A stretch of DNA of 64,000 bases from Streptomyces sp. NBC_00654 (GTDB lineage Bacteria; Actinomycetota; Actinomycetes; Streptomycetales; Streptomycetaceae), in NCBI RefSeq assembly GCF_026341775.1, contig NZ_JAPEOB010000001.1, positions 4,216,001-4,280,000 on the forward strand, in the 5' to 3' direction. Made by a program: the position numbers and the translations under genes. Each line of letters begins with the position of its first letter. The first letter of the stretch is position 1. The notes below the pieces were generated by a model. That model had not been told where the DNA came from and did no database searches. It was given only the letters and a program-made list of their open reading frames with translations. Shown here in pieces: positions 45,500 to 53,493 of this stretch.

Positions 45500-48414
45500 C
45501 GTGCGCCCCCTCGCAGCTGGACCAGATCGGCCAGTTCCGCATCGGTCAGTTCGGTCAGGGCCGCCTCGCCCGAGCCCAGCACCGCGTCCGCGAGTCCCTG
45601 CTTGCGGGCCAGCATTTCGGCGATCCGGTCCTCGATGGTGCCTTCGGCGATGAGCCGGTGCACCTGGACCGGCCTGGTCTGGCCGATCCGGTAGGCGCGG
45701 TCCGTCGCCTGTGCCTCGACCGCCGGGTTCCACCAACGGTCGAAGTGGACCACATGCTCGGCCCGGGTCAGGTTGAGTCCGGTGCCGGCCGCCTTCAGGG
45801 AGAGGAGGAAGACCGGGGCCTCGCCGGTCTGGAACCGGCCGACCATCTCCTCCCGCCGAGCGACGGGCGTACCGCCGTGGAGGAACTGGGTGGGCACCCC
45901 GCGCACCGCCAGATGCTCCTCCAGGATCCGGGCCATCTGTACGTACTGGGTGAACACCAGCACGCTCGCGTCCTCGGCCAGGATTGTGTCGAGGAGTTCG
46001 TCCAGCAGCTCCACCTTCCCCGAACGGTCCGCGATCCTCGGCTGCTCCTCCTTGAGGTACTGCGCCGGGTGGTTGCAGATCTGTTTGAGCGACGTCAGCA
46101 GCTTCATGACGAGCCCACGCCGGGCGAATCCGTCGGACCCGGAGATCTCCGCCAGGGTCTCGCGCACCACCGCTTCGTACAGTCCGGTCTGTTCCGCCGT
46201 CAGCGAGACCGCACGGTCGGTCTCCGTCTTGGGCGGCAGTTCGGGCGCGATGCCCGGGTCGGACTTGCGGCGCCGCAACAGGAACGGGCGCACCAGCGCC
46301 GCGAGGCGGTCGGCGGCCGCCGGATCGTTGCCGCCCTCGACCGCCGCCGCGTACCGGTTGCGGAACGTGCCGAGGCGGCCGAGCAGCCCCGGCGTCGTCC
46401 AGTCGAGGATCGCCCACAGCTCGGAGAGGTTGTTCTCCACCGGGGTGCCGGTGAGCGCGACGCGGGCCCGCGCGCCGATCGTCCGCAACTGCTTCGCCGT
46501 CGCCGAATGCGGATTCTTGACGTGCTGTGCCTCGTCGGCGACCACCATTCCCCAGTCCGCCGCGGCCAGCCGGGCGGTGTCCAGTCGCATCGTGCCGTAT
46601 GTCGTGAGGACGAACTCGCCGTCCCCGAGCCCGTCCAGCGAGCGTGCCGCACCGTGGAAGCGCCGCACCGGGGTGCCGGGGGCGAACCTCTCGATCTCCC
46701 GCTGCCAGTTGCCCATCAGGGACGTCGGGCACACCACCAGGGTCGGCCCGGCGGCCGTCGGATCGCTCTGGCGGTGCAGGTGCAGCGCGATCAGGGTGAT
46801 GGTCTTGCCGAGTCCCATGTCGTCGGCGAGGCATCCGCCGAGGCCGAGCGAGGTCATGGTGTTCAGCCAGTTCAGCCCGCGCAACTGGTAGTCGCGCAAG
46901 GTGGCGGCGAGCGCGGCAGGCTGGCCGATCGTCCGCTGTCCGCCCGACTCCGGATCGGCGAGCCGGTCCCGCAGCTTCTCCAGCCAGCCCGTCGCGGCGA
47001 CCTCGACCCGGCGGCCGTCCACCTCGGTGGAACCGGTGAGCACGGCCCCCAGCGCGTCGATGGGGGTGACCTTGCGGTCCTGGGACTCGCGGGCCCGCCG
47101 GGCCTCCTCGGGGTCGATGAGCACCCATTGGTCGCGCAGCCGCACGACCGGCCTGCTGGACTCCGCGAGCCGGTCCAGTTCCGCCCGGCTCAGCTCCTGG
47201 TCGCCCAGAGCGAACCACCAGTTGAAGGCCAGCAGTGCGTCGGCGGACAGGAACGAGGGGGTGTCGGACCCGGTGCGGGCGGGGGCACGGCCGGCGTCCT
47301 CGGGCCCGTCCTGGCCGTGCTCCTGGTCGGAAGGCCCGATCACCGCACGCGCGGTGAGCTTCCTGGCCAGTTCCCTCGGCCAGTGCACCTGGACGCCCGT
47401 CGCGGCGAGTGCCCGTGAGGCGGGCCCCAGCAGTTCGGAGATCTCCTCGTCGGCGGGCTCGACGGAGTCCGGCACCGCTGCCGACAGCAGAGGGGCCAGC
47501 GGCGGCCAGGCGCGGGCGGCGCGGCGCAGGGCGAGCAGGGCGTCCATCCGGGCGCGCGGGCCGAAGGCGGCGGCGGCCGGTGTGCTGCCCGCCCACACCT
47601 CGGCCGCGTCGGCGACCAGCGTGGGGTCGCTGACGCTGTGGATCTGCAGAACGGCACGGAACGACGGCTCGGCACCGGAGGAGTCCGTCGTGGCTTCCGG
47701 TACGGCCAGCCCCGACACCTCGATCCGCAGGGAGAGCCGTACGCCCGCGTCGTGTCCGGCCGCCACGTCGGCCGCCCAGCCGCGCAGAGCGGGGACACGC
47801 TGCGGCTCGTCGGCCGCGAAGGCGGGCCCAGCCGCGGCGAACGTGGCGGCGGGCGTCCGGGGCAGCGCGTCGGCCACCGCGTCCAGGAACGCGCGCAGCA
47901 ACCGCTCGGGCTCGGGCAGCAGAACGGATTCGCCGGCGGTGGTGCCGGAGTCGGCATCGAGCGGCACCGCATGGGCGGTGGGAGGCATGGACGCCGCCAG
48001 CGCCCGGATCCGTTCGAGATCGTCCGCCGCGAGCGGCCCGGTCCGCCAGGCGTCGTGGTCCATGGGGCTGAGTCCCGGCAGCAGCAGCCCACGGGCGGCC
48101 AGTTGAAGGGCGAGGATCCCGGCGGCGCCCCAGAAGGCGGCCGAGGGGGAGGCGTGCGCGCTCACCCGGGCCCGGGTGAGTACCGCGAGAGCATCCCGGA
48201 CGGGCATGTGCAGCGCGGGAACGGAGAAGGGCCGGGCGTCGGCTCCGACCACGGTCAGCTCCCGCGAAAACCCGGGAGAGCCGGGCGGGGTGCTACCGTC
48301 CGGGTTCCAGAACGCGATCAGGCCGGTACGGGCCGGATCCGCGGGGAGGAAGACTGCGGAGCAGCGGGACAGTTCAGAGATCTCGGAAAGCGTTTCCGCA
48401 GGGTGCCTGTGCAC
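45496..48414 (-). CDS. SNF2-family DEAD/DEAH-type DNA helicase (SWI2/SNF2)
   Basis: About 972 residues. After an N-terminal 450-residue region come the helicase motifs: DDMGLGKTITLIALHL (Walker A-type), ADEAQHVKNP (DEAQ box), ALTGTPVENNLSELW, VFTQYVQMARILEEHL, and RIGQTRPVQVHRLIAEGTIEDR (motif VI). It uses ATP to move on duplex DNA or displace bound protein. The GTG at 48,414 is chosen (GAGGA upstream, start of homology HRHPAETL); the open frame extends to a TTG at 48,492 with no suitable ribosome site. It overlaps the SWIM gene by four bases. Confidence 0.93.
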   Translation of the reverse strand: MHRHPAETLSEISELSRCSAVFLPADPARTGLIAFWNPDGSTPPGSPGFSRELTVVGADARPFSVPALHMPVRDALAVLTRARVSAHASPSAAFWGAAGILALQLAARGLLLPGLSPMDHDAWRTGPLAADDLERIRALAASMPPTAHAVPLDADSGTTAGESVLLPEPERLLRAFLDAVADALPRTPAATFAAAGPAFAADEPQRVPALRGWAADVAAGHDAGVRLSLRIEVSGLAVPEATTDSSGAEPSFRAVLQIHSVSDPTLVADAAEVWAGSTPAAAAFGPRARMDALLALRRAARAWPPLAPLLSAAVPDSVEPADEEISELLGPASRALAATGVQVHWPRELARKLTARAVIGPSDQEHGQDGPEDAGRAPARTGSDTPSFLSADALLAFNWWFALGDQELSRAELDRLAESSRPVVRLRDQWVLIDPEEARRARESQDRKVTPIDALGAVLTGSTEVDGRRVEVAATGWLEKLRDRLADPESGGQRTIGQPAALAATLRDYQLRGLNWLNTMTSLGLGGCLADDMGLGKTITLIALHLHRQSDPTAAGPTLVVCPTSLMGNWQREIERFAPGTPVRRFHGAARSLDGLGDGEFVLTTYGTMRLDTARLAAADWGMVVADEAQHVKNPHSATAKQLRTIGARARVALTGTPVENNLSELWAILDWTTPGLLGRLGTFRNRYAAAVEGGNDPAAADRLAALVRPFLLRRRKSDPGIAPELPPKTETDRAVSLTAEQTGLYEAVVRETLAEISGSDGFARRGLVMKLLTSLKQICNHPAQYLKEEQPRIADRSGKVELLDELLDTILAEDASVLVFTQYVQMARILEEHLAVRGVPTQFLHGGTPVARREEMVGRFQTGEAPVFLLSLKAAGTGLNLTRAEHVVHFDRWWNPAVEAQATDRAYRIGQTRPVQVHRLIAEGTIEDRIAEMLARKQGLADAVLGSGEAALTELTDAELADLVQLRGGAR

Positions 48415-48673
48415 AGCGATGTCAGATTCCTCAAATTTGACTAGTGGGTCCGGGGTCGCCGAGGGTACTCCACCCGGAGTCCACTGCGGCAACTCCGTGC
48501 CGTGATCCAGGTCTCATTTTCCTGCCTTCCGGAAGTCTGTGGTGCAGCCAGCACCACCTTGGGACACGGGGGCAGCCCCCCGGATATCCGGGGTGGTGGC
48601 GCCATGGCTGCCGCGGGTCCCCAATCCGTACGTTTCATGAGGTCAGCGCACATGCCCAGAGACCGGAGACGTC

Positions 48674-49915
48674 ATGCCCCAGGCGATAGCCACCGTTGCG
48701 GAGCACACCCGCGACGGATCGGAGAGTTCCGGAAGCACGGGAAGTGACGCGACCCCCGCAAGTGCTGCGAGCACCGCATGCGAGGTGGGTGTCACGAGCG
48801 CCGCAAACGATGCGAGCGTCACGGGCGTCGCCGGTGACGTGGCTGTCGCCGGCTCCCTGGGCGGGGTGAGCGGGAGTCCGGAAGAGCCGGGCGCGGGAAC
48901 GCCGGGCTCCGGGTCGGCCGGCGCTTCCGGAAGCGATTTCGCCCCGCTCCTGCGGGCCGTCAAGGGACAGGGTCTTCTGGACCGCCGGACCGGTTGGTAC
49001 AGCGCGGGTATCGCGGCCAATCTGGCCGCCCTGGGAGGGGTGATCACCGGCCTCGTCCTTCTGGGCAACACCTGGTGGACCCTGCTCCTCACGCTGCCGC
49101 TGGCGATCCTGTGGAGCCGTACCGCCTTCTACGGGCACGACGCGGGGCATGCCCAGATCACCGGTGACCGCAGGAAGAGCCGGATCATCGGGCTCTTCCA
49201 CGCCAACCTGCTCCTCGGCATGAACGAGGCGTGGTGGAACGACAAGCACGTCCGTCACCACGCCAACCCCAACCACATCGACAAGGACCCCGACGTCGGT
49301 GTCGGCGCCCTCGTCTGGACCCAGAAGCAGGCGGCCCAGCGCGAAGGATTCGCCCGCTGGCTCACCCGTAACCAGGCCCGGCTCTTCTTCCCGATGCTGC
49401 TCCTCGAAGGCATCGCCCTGAAGATCTCCGGCTTCCAGTTCCTGCGGAATCAGCCCGTCAAGGAGCGGGCCCTCTCCGGCCTGCTGCTGATCGCGCACCT
49501 CGCGCTGTACGCCACGCTGCTCCTGAGCACGATGTCCCTCGGCAAGGCTGTCGTCTTCGCCCTGGTTCACCACGCACTGTTCGGTCTCCACCTCGGTATG
49601 GCCTTCGCGCCGAACCACAAGGGCATGGAGATGCCCGACCCGGACGGCGACCGCTGGGGGCATCTGCAGCGACAGGTCCTGACCTCGCGCAACGTGCGCG
49701 GTGCGTTCCTCACCGACTGGTTCCTCGGCGGTCTCAACTACCAGATCGAGCACCATCTCTTCCCGAGCATGCCGCGCCCTCACCTGCGACTGGCCCAGCC
49801 GCTGGTCAAGGCCCATTGCGAGGACATCGGCATGCCGTACGCGGAGACCGGAATCATCGAGTCCTACCGGCAGGCGCTGACCCATATGCACGAGGTCGGC
49901 GAACCGCTGCGGTAG
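48674..49915 (+). CDS. membrane fatty acid desaturase
   Basis: A 413-residue protein. The first 90 residues are a low-complexity Ser/Gly/Ala tail; the desaturase fold begins at about residue 95. The three histidine boxes are HDAGH, HVRHH and QIEHH, which bind the diiron centre, and hydrophobic stretches such as LAALGGVITGLVLLGNTWW lie between. It introduces a double bond in an acyl-CoA or acyl-lipid at the membrane. GGAG lies before the ATG. The unusually long disordered N-terminus is not typical of the catalytic family; an internal start cannot be excluded. Confidence 0.92.
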   Translation: MPQAIATVAEHTRDGSESSGSTGSDATPASAASTACEVGVTSAANDASVTGVAGDVAVAGSLGGVSGSPEEPGAGTPGSGSAGASGSDFAPLLRAVKGQGLLDRRTGWYSAGIAANLAALGGVITGLVLLGNTWWTLLLTLPLAILWSRTAFYGHDAGHAQITGDRRKSRIIGLFHANLLLGMNEAWWNDKHVRHHANPNHIDKDPDVGVGALVWTQKQAAQREGFARWLTRNQARLFFPMLLLEGIALKISGFQFLRNQPVKERALSGLLLIAHLALYATLLLSTMSLGKAVVFALVHHALFGLHLGMAFAPNHKGMEMPDPDGDRWGHLQRQVLTSRNVRGAFLTDWFLGGLNYQIEHHLFPSMPRPHLRLAQPLVKAHCEDIGMPYAETGIIESYRQALTHMHEVGEPLR

Positions 49916-50000
49916 ACGCGGGCCGTGATGTGGAACCGATCAGCGCGTACAGGCGTTCACACAGCAGGGAGCGGCTTCGGCCGCGAAGGAGGCGTGGACC

Positions 50001-50183
50001 ATGTCGAACGGTGCGAAGATCGCCATCGGGGGAGTTGTCGCGGCAGCCATCCTGTGGCCCCTCATCGGGTTCTGGTGGGCGCTGCTGGTGCTGATCGGAG
50101 TGCCCGTCGTGGGCTATCTGATGCTTGACCCGTCCCAGCGGCGCAGGCTGCGCAGAGTCAGCCGTAAGCAGATCGGTCGCTGA
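50001..50183 (+). CDS. small membrane protein
   Basis: A 60-residue protein with AAGGAGG 9 bases before the ATG. It holds one or two membrane segments (KIAIGGVVAAAILWPLIGFW, then ALLVLIGVPVVGYLML) and a basic tail (SQRRRLRRVSRKQIGR), so the C-terminus is probably cytoplasmic. The function is unknown. It is 85 bases after the desaturase stop on the same strand and may be co-transcribed with it. Confidence 0.75.
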   Translation: MSNGAKIAIGGVVAAAILWPLIGFWWALLVLIGVPVVGYLMLDPSQRRRLRRVSRKQIGR

Positions 50184-50202
50184 CCCCCCGGGGACCGGGA
50201 CG

Positions 50203-51162
50203 TCAGGAAGGGCGTACGGCCAGTTCGTCCAGGGCCTTCAGCAGACCGGGCAACTCGGGGCCACGGCCCACGGGCAATACCTCCCCGGGCGTCTCGTCCA
50301 GCAGGATGAACGCGATGTCGTCCGTCCTCGCCACCAACGACCACCCCGGCCCGTCGGCACGCAGGGTGCGGGCGTCGGCGGTGGCGAAGGCGGACCGTAT
50401 CCGGCCGGGTGGCGGTGGAGTCCGGATATAGGCTCGTGCCTCCTCCAGTACCCGGCGCACACCGGGGTGCTGGAGGGAATGGAGGCCCGCCCCCTCTGTT
50501 CCGGGGCCCTCGGCCGATCCGGAGCCTTCGGTGTCCGCTTCCCGGTGTCCGGCCGCAGCGGGCGTCCCCGTACGCGATGCGTCGGGTTCGGCCTCTCCGC
50601 CCCGCACTCCGCCGACCCCCGTTTCCCCGGTCCGCCCCTCACCGGGCCGGGCGAACAGCGAGTCGTCGATCCGTTCGCGCCAGTCCGCCCACCGCGCGGC
50701 GATCTCGTCCGCCCCGAGACGCCGCTGCGCCGGACCCCAGGCCTCGGTGTCGGGCGGTGTCAGCGGGGCGGGACCGCCCCCTTCCGCCGCCGGGTCCGGC
50801 AGCGGGTCGTGCGGGGCCGGAACACCGGGAGCGGCGACGGCCACGTCGAGCGGCCAGCCGGGCAGCGCGCACACCACGGAGCGGTCGTCGGGGGAGAGGT
50901 CGTACTCCATTCCGCAGTCCCAGGCGGAGATGGCGACCGCGACCAGAGAGACGTCCTCGACGACCACGGTCCAGCGGGCGCCCGTGCCGTCCTGGCCGAG
51001 CACCAGACCGTAGCCCTCCTCGTACGGTTCGAGGGCGAGCGCCCGGCACGCGGCGACATAGTCGTCACCGAGCACGCTCGGGAACCGCGCGGGGGTGAGC
51101 AGCACCGCGGTCAGCACAAGCAGCGCGTCGTCATCGGCGACCATGTCGTCCGTCCCGGCCAC
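50203..51162 (-). CDS. conserved hypothetical protein with a variable Gly/Glu-rich middle
   Basis: A 319-residue protein. The N-terminal part (LLVLTAVLLTPARFPSVLGDD, YGLVLGQDGTGARWTVVVED) and the C-terminal part (SFATADARTLRADGPGWSLVA, IAFILLDETPGEVLPVG) appear structured; the region 115-250 is a linker rich in Gly, Ala, Pro and Glu. The start is taken as GTG at 51,162; an ATG six codons in is possible. No family is recognised. It converges with the small membrane protein gene. Confidence 0.7.
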   Translation of the reverse strand: MAGTDDMVADDDALLVLTAVLLTPARFPSVLGDDYVAACRALALEPYEEGYGLVLGQDGTGARWTVVVEDVSLVAVAISAWDCGMEYDLSPDDRSVVCALPGWPLDVAVAAPGVPAPHDPLPDPAAEGGGPAPLTPPDTEAWGPAQRRLGADEIAARWADWRERIDDSLFARPGEGRTGETGVGGVRGGEAEPDASRTGTPAAAGHREADTEGSGSAEGPGTEGAGLHSLQHPGVRRVLEEARAYIRTPPPPGRIRSAFATADARTLRADGPGWSLVARTDDIAFILLDETPGEVLPVGRGPELPGLLKALDELAVRPS

Positions 51163-51357
51163 AGCGTCCTCCTCGTCCCTGACGGCTTGATCTGTCGGCG
51201 CACCTTAACTACTCGGTAACCCTGTCGTCGAGGCCCTGACAAGTACGCGGGAAGGCCGTCGCTCGCGTCCCCGCGCCGGTGGGGACGCGAGCGGACACCG
51301 GCGCCGCCGCCGCAGGCCCTGCGTAAGGTTGGACCTCCGGCCGAACGAGGGGACAGC

Positions 51358-52293
51358 GTGGTGAAGAGGTACGACAGGCTGAAGGAGATCCAGCGACTCG
51401 ACCCGGAACGGGACTTCCTGGAGATCTACCGTCTCACCGCCTGCTACGAGTTCCCCTGGGACATCACCAGAGCACTCGAACTGGCCCTCTACCGCACGTA
51501 TGCCGTTCCCAGCATCGGCCGGCTCCTCGCGGCGACCGCCGAACTGACGGACCGTTCGCAGAAGCGCTACGACGACACCGTCCTGCTCCTGGACACGGTC
51601 GTGGAGCACGGCTTCGGCACCGGACAGGGACGTACCGCCATCCGCCGGATCAACCAGATGCACCGCAGCTACGACATCAGTGATGACGACATGCGCTACG
51701 TTCTGTGCACATTCGTCGTCACTCCGAAACGATGGATCGACAGCCATGGCTGGCGCAGGCTGTGCGACCACGAGATCCGTGCCTTCGTGGCGTACTACCG
51801 CACGCTCGGCACCCACCTGGGGATCAAGGACGTGCCCAGCACGTACGAGGACTTCGAGCATACCCTCGACGCATACGAGCATGAGCACTTCGGCTGGGAC
51901 GAGGGGGCCCGCAGGGTCGCCGATGCCACGCTGGCCCTGGTGGGCTCCTGGTATCCGGCCGTGCTGGCGCCCGTCGTACGCGGCGCCAGCCTCGCGCTCC
52001 TGGACGACTCGCTGCTGCGGGCGTTCCGGTACGAGCGGCCGGGCCCTGCCGTCCGCCGGCTGACCAACGGCGCGCTGCGGCTGCGCGCCCGTACGGTACG
52101 GCTTCTGCCACCGCGGAAGTCACCGCACTACGCGCGCCGGAACCCCGAGGTCAAGGGGTACCGGGAAGGGTACGCGGTCGCCGGGCTCGGCACGTTTCCC
52201 ACGCCGGGGGTCCGCGGGTGTCCGGTCCCGCACGGCCGGACACCGCAAGCCCGGAGCGAGCGGACCGAGAGCGGTCCGGAGCCCGTGCGGTAG
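51358..52293 (+). CDS. MpaB-like oxygenase (ER-bound oxygenase mpaB/rubber oxygenase superfamily)
   Basis: A 311-residue helical protein. Visible blocks are the tyrosine- and acid-rich DFLEIYRLTACYEFPWDI, the Arg/His region GFGTGQGRTAIRRINQMHRSYD, and VVTPKRWIDSHGWRRLCDHE, typical of the MpaB catalytic domain of heme oxygenases. Related proteins cleave polyisoprene or lipid substrates with a b-type heme. The GTG at 51,358 is the start. The terminal 40 residues are low complexity and probably disordered. The substrate is not deducible. Confidence 0.85.
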   Translation: MVKRYDRLKEIQRLDPERDFLEIYRLTACYEFPWDITRALELALYRTYAVPSIGRLLAATAELTDRSQKRYDDTVLLLDTVVEHGFGTGQGRTAIRRINQMHRSYDISDDDMRYVLCTFVVTPKRWIDSHGWRRLCDHEIRAFVAYYRTLGTHLGIKDVPSTYEDFEHTLDAYEHEHFGWDEGARRVADATLALVGSWYPAVLAPVVRGASLALLDDSLLRAFRYERPGPAVRRLTNGALRLRARTVRLLPPRKSPHYARRNPEVKGYREGYAVAGLGTFPTPGVRGCPVPHGRTPQARSERTESGPEPVR

Positions 52294-52508
52294 GTGCCTG
52301 TCGGCCGTCCGTACGGGGGTGAGGACGCCCCGACGGAACGCACCGTCCGGTTCCGCTCGCCGGCCGCGGAGCGCAGGGCCGGCGGCGGCGCCGGGCGCGG
52401 TTGCGTGAAGGCCTGATTCTCCGCGGGATGACGCACGGGTTCCGGGTCGTCGATTCCCGGTTCTGGTCCCAAGGGCCCGGAGCGGACGGACGGTGCGGGG
52501 GAACCTCG

Positions 52509-53078
52509 TCAGACGTTGACGCCGTAGTCGGAGGCGATCCCCGCGAGCCCCGAGGCATAACCCTGGCCAACGGCACGGAACTTCCACTCGGTGCCGTGCC
52601 GGTACAGCTCGCCGAACACCATCGCGGTCTCGGTCGACGCGTCCTCGCTGAGGTCGTAGCGGGCCAGCTCGACGCCGTTCGCCCGGTTCACCACGCGGAT
52701 GAACGCGTTACGGACCTGGCCGAAGCTCTGGCCGCGGCTCTGGGCGTCATGGATCGACACCGGGAACACGATCTTCGCGACCTCGGCCGGTACCCCCGCC
52801 AGGTCGACATCGATGGACTCGTCGTCGCCCTCGCCCGTCAGGTTGTCGCCGGTGTGACGGACCGAACCGTCCGGGCTGTTGAGGTTGTTGTAGAAGACGA
52901 AGTGCGCGTCGGAGAGGACCTTTCCGGCCTCGGCGCAGAGCAGGGCACTGGCGTCGAGGTCATGATCGGCGCCGGTGGTGGTCCGTACGTCCCAGCCCAG
53001 TCCGACCGTCACGGCGATCAGGCCCGGCGCCTCCTTCGACAGGGAGACGTTGCCGCCCTTCGCCAGGGTCACACCCAT
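52509..53078 (-). CDS. terD: TerD-family tellurium-resistance/calcium-binding protein
   Basis: A 189-residue TerD-type protein, about the usual size of 190: [20 protein letters not shown] at the start, then [20 protein letters not shown] and [20 protein letters not shown] with acidic Ca2+ sites, and [19 protein letters not shown]. Such proteins bind calcium and contribute to stress and tellurite resistance in Streptomyces. There are normally several copies per genome. It is a lone gene here; the tatA gene lies upstream on the same strand. Confidence 0.95.
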   Translation of the reverse strand: MGVTLAKGGNVSLSKEAPGLIAVTVGLGWDVRTTTGADHDLDASALLCAEAGKVLSDAHFVFYNNLNSPDGSVRHTGDNLTGEGDDESIDVDLAGVPAEVAKIVFPVSIHDAQSRGQSFGQVRNAFIRVVNRANGVELARYDLSEDASTETAMVFGELYRHGTEWKFRAVGQGYASGLAGIASDYGVNV

Positions 53079-53220
53079 GGAATTCCTCCAGTATTACGTC
53101 GCTCCGCACGGCTCCGCCGTGCCGTACAGCCGTCGCTCATACGAACGTGCGGTGCGGTCCTCATGGTTCCCTGATTGCGCAAGTCATGAAGTGAAAGAGA
53201 TGGACGACGAGTGCGCGGGC

Positions 53221-53385
53221 TCACCGGGACTCCTCCTCCTTCATGGCCTTGGTCTCGCTCTTGAGGATGCGCATCGACTTCCCCAGGGCGCGGGCCGTGT
53301 CCGGGAGCTTCTTCGATCCGAAAAGCACGATGAGCACGATGGCCACGATCAGCAGGTGCCAGGGCTCCAGGCCGTTGCGCAACAT
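53221..53385 (-). CDS. tatA: TatA-type twin-arginine translocase subunit
   Basis: A 54-residue protein: an N-terminal membrane helix ([20 protein letters not shown]) directly followed by the amphipathic helix [20 protein letters not shown] and a short acidic tail. The FGxxKLPxxAxxLGxxxxxFK-type pattern is present, with methionine/arginine in place of the usual phenylalanine. It forms part of the pore that exports folded proteins with RR signals. It is not linked to tatC, and Streptomyces often carries extra tatA copies elsewhere. Confidence 0.9.
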   Translation of the reverse strand: MLRNGLEPWHLLIVAIVLIVLFGSKKLPDTARALGKSMRILKSETKAMKEEESR

Positions 53386-53493
53386 TCTGGTCCTGCCCTT
53401 CTCTCCGTCCGCACGGCAACAGTTGCCGCATTGCGCAACTGTACAACCGTGGTGAAGGAGGGAGCCGGCCGCCCCCTCACCGCGGCCCGCCCC

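Noticed and set aside
44036..47596. A 1,186-codon minus-strand frame suggesting a SNF2-SWIM fusion
   Set aside because: The upstream portion is the wrong frame of the SNF2 gene; the two real genes overlap by ATGA in different frames.
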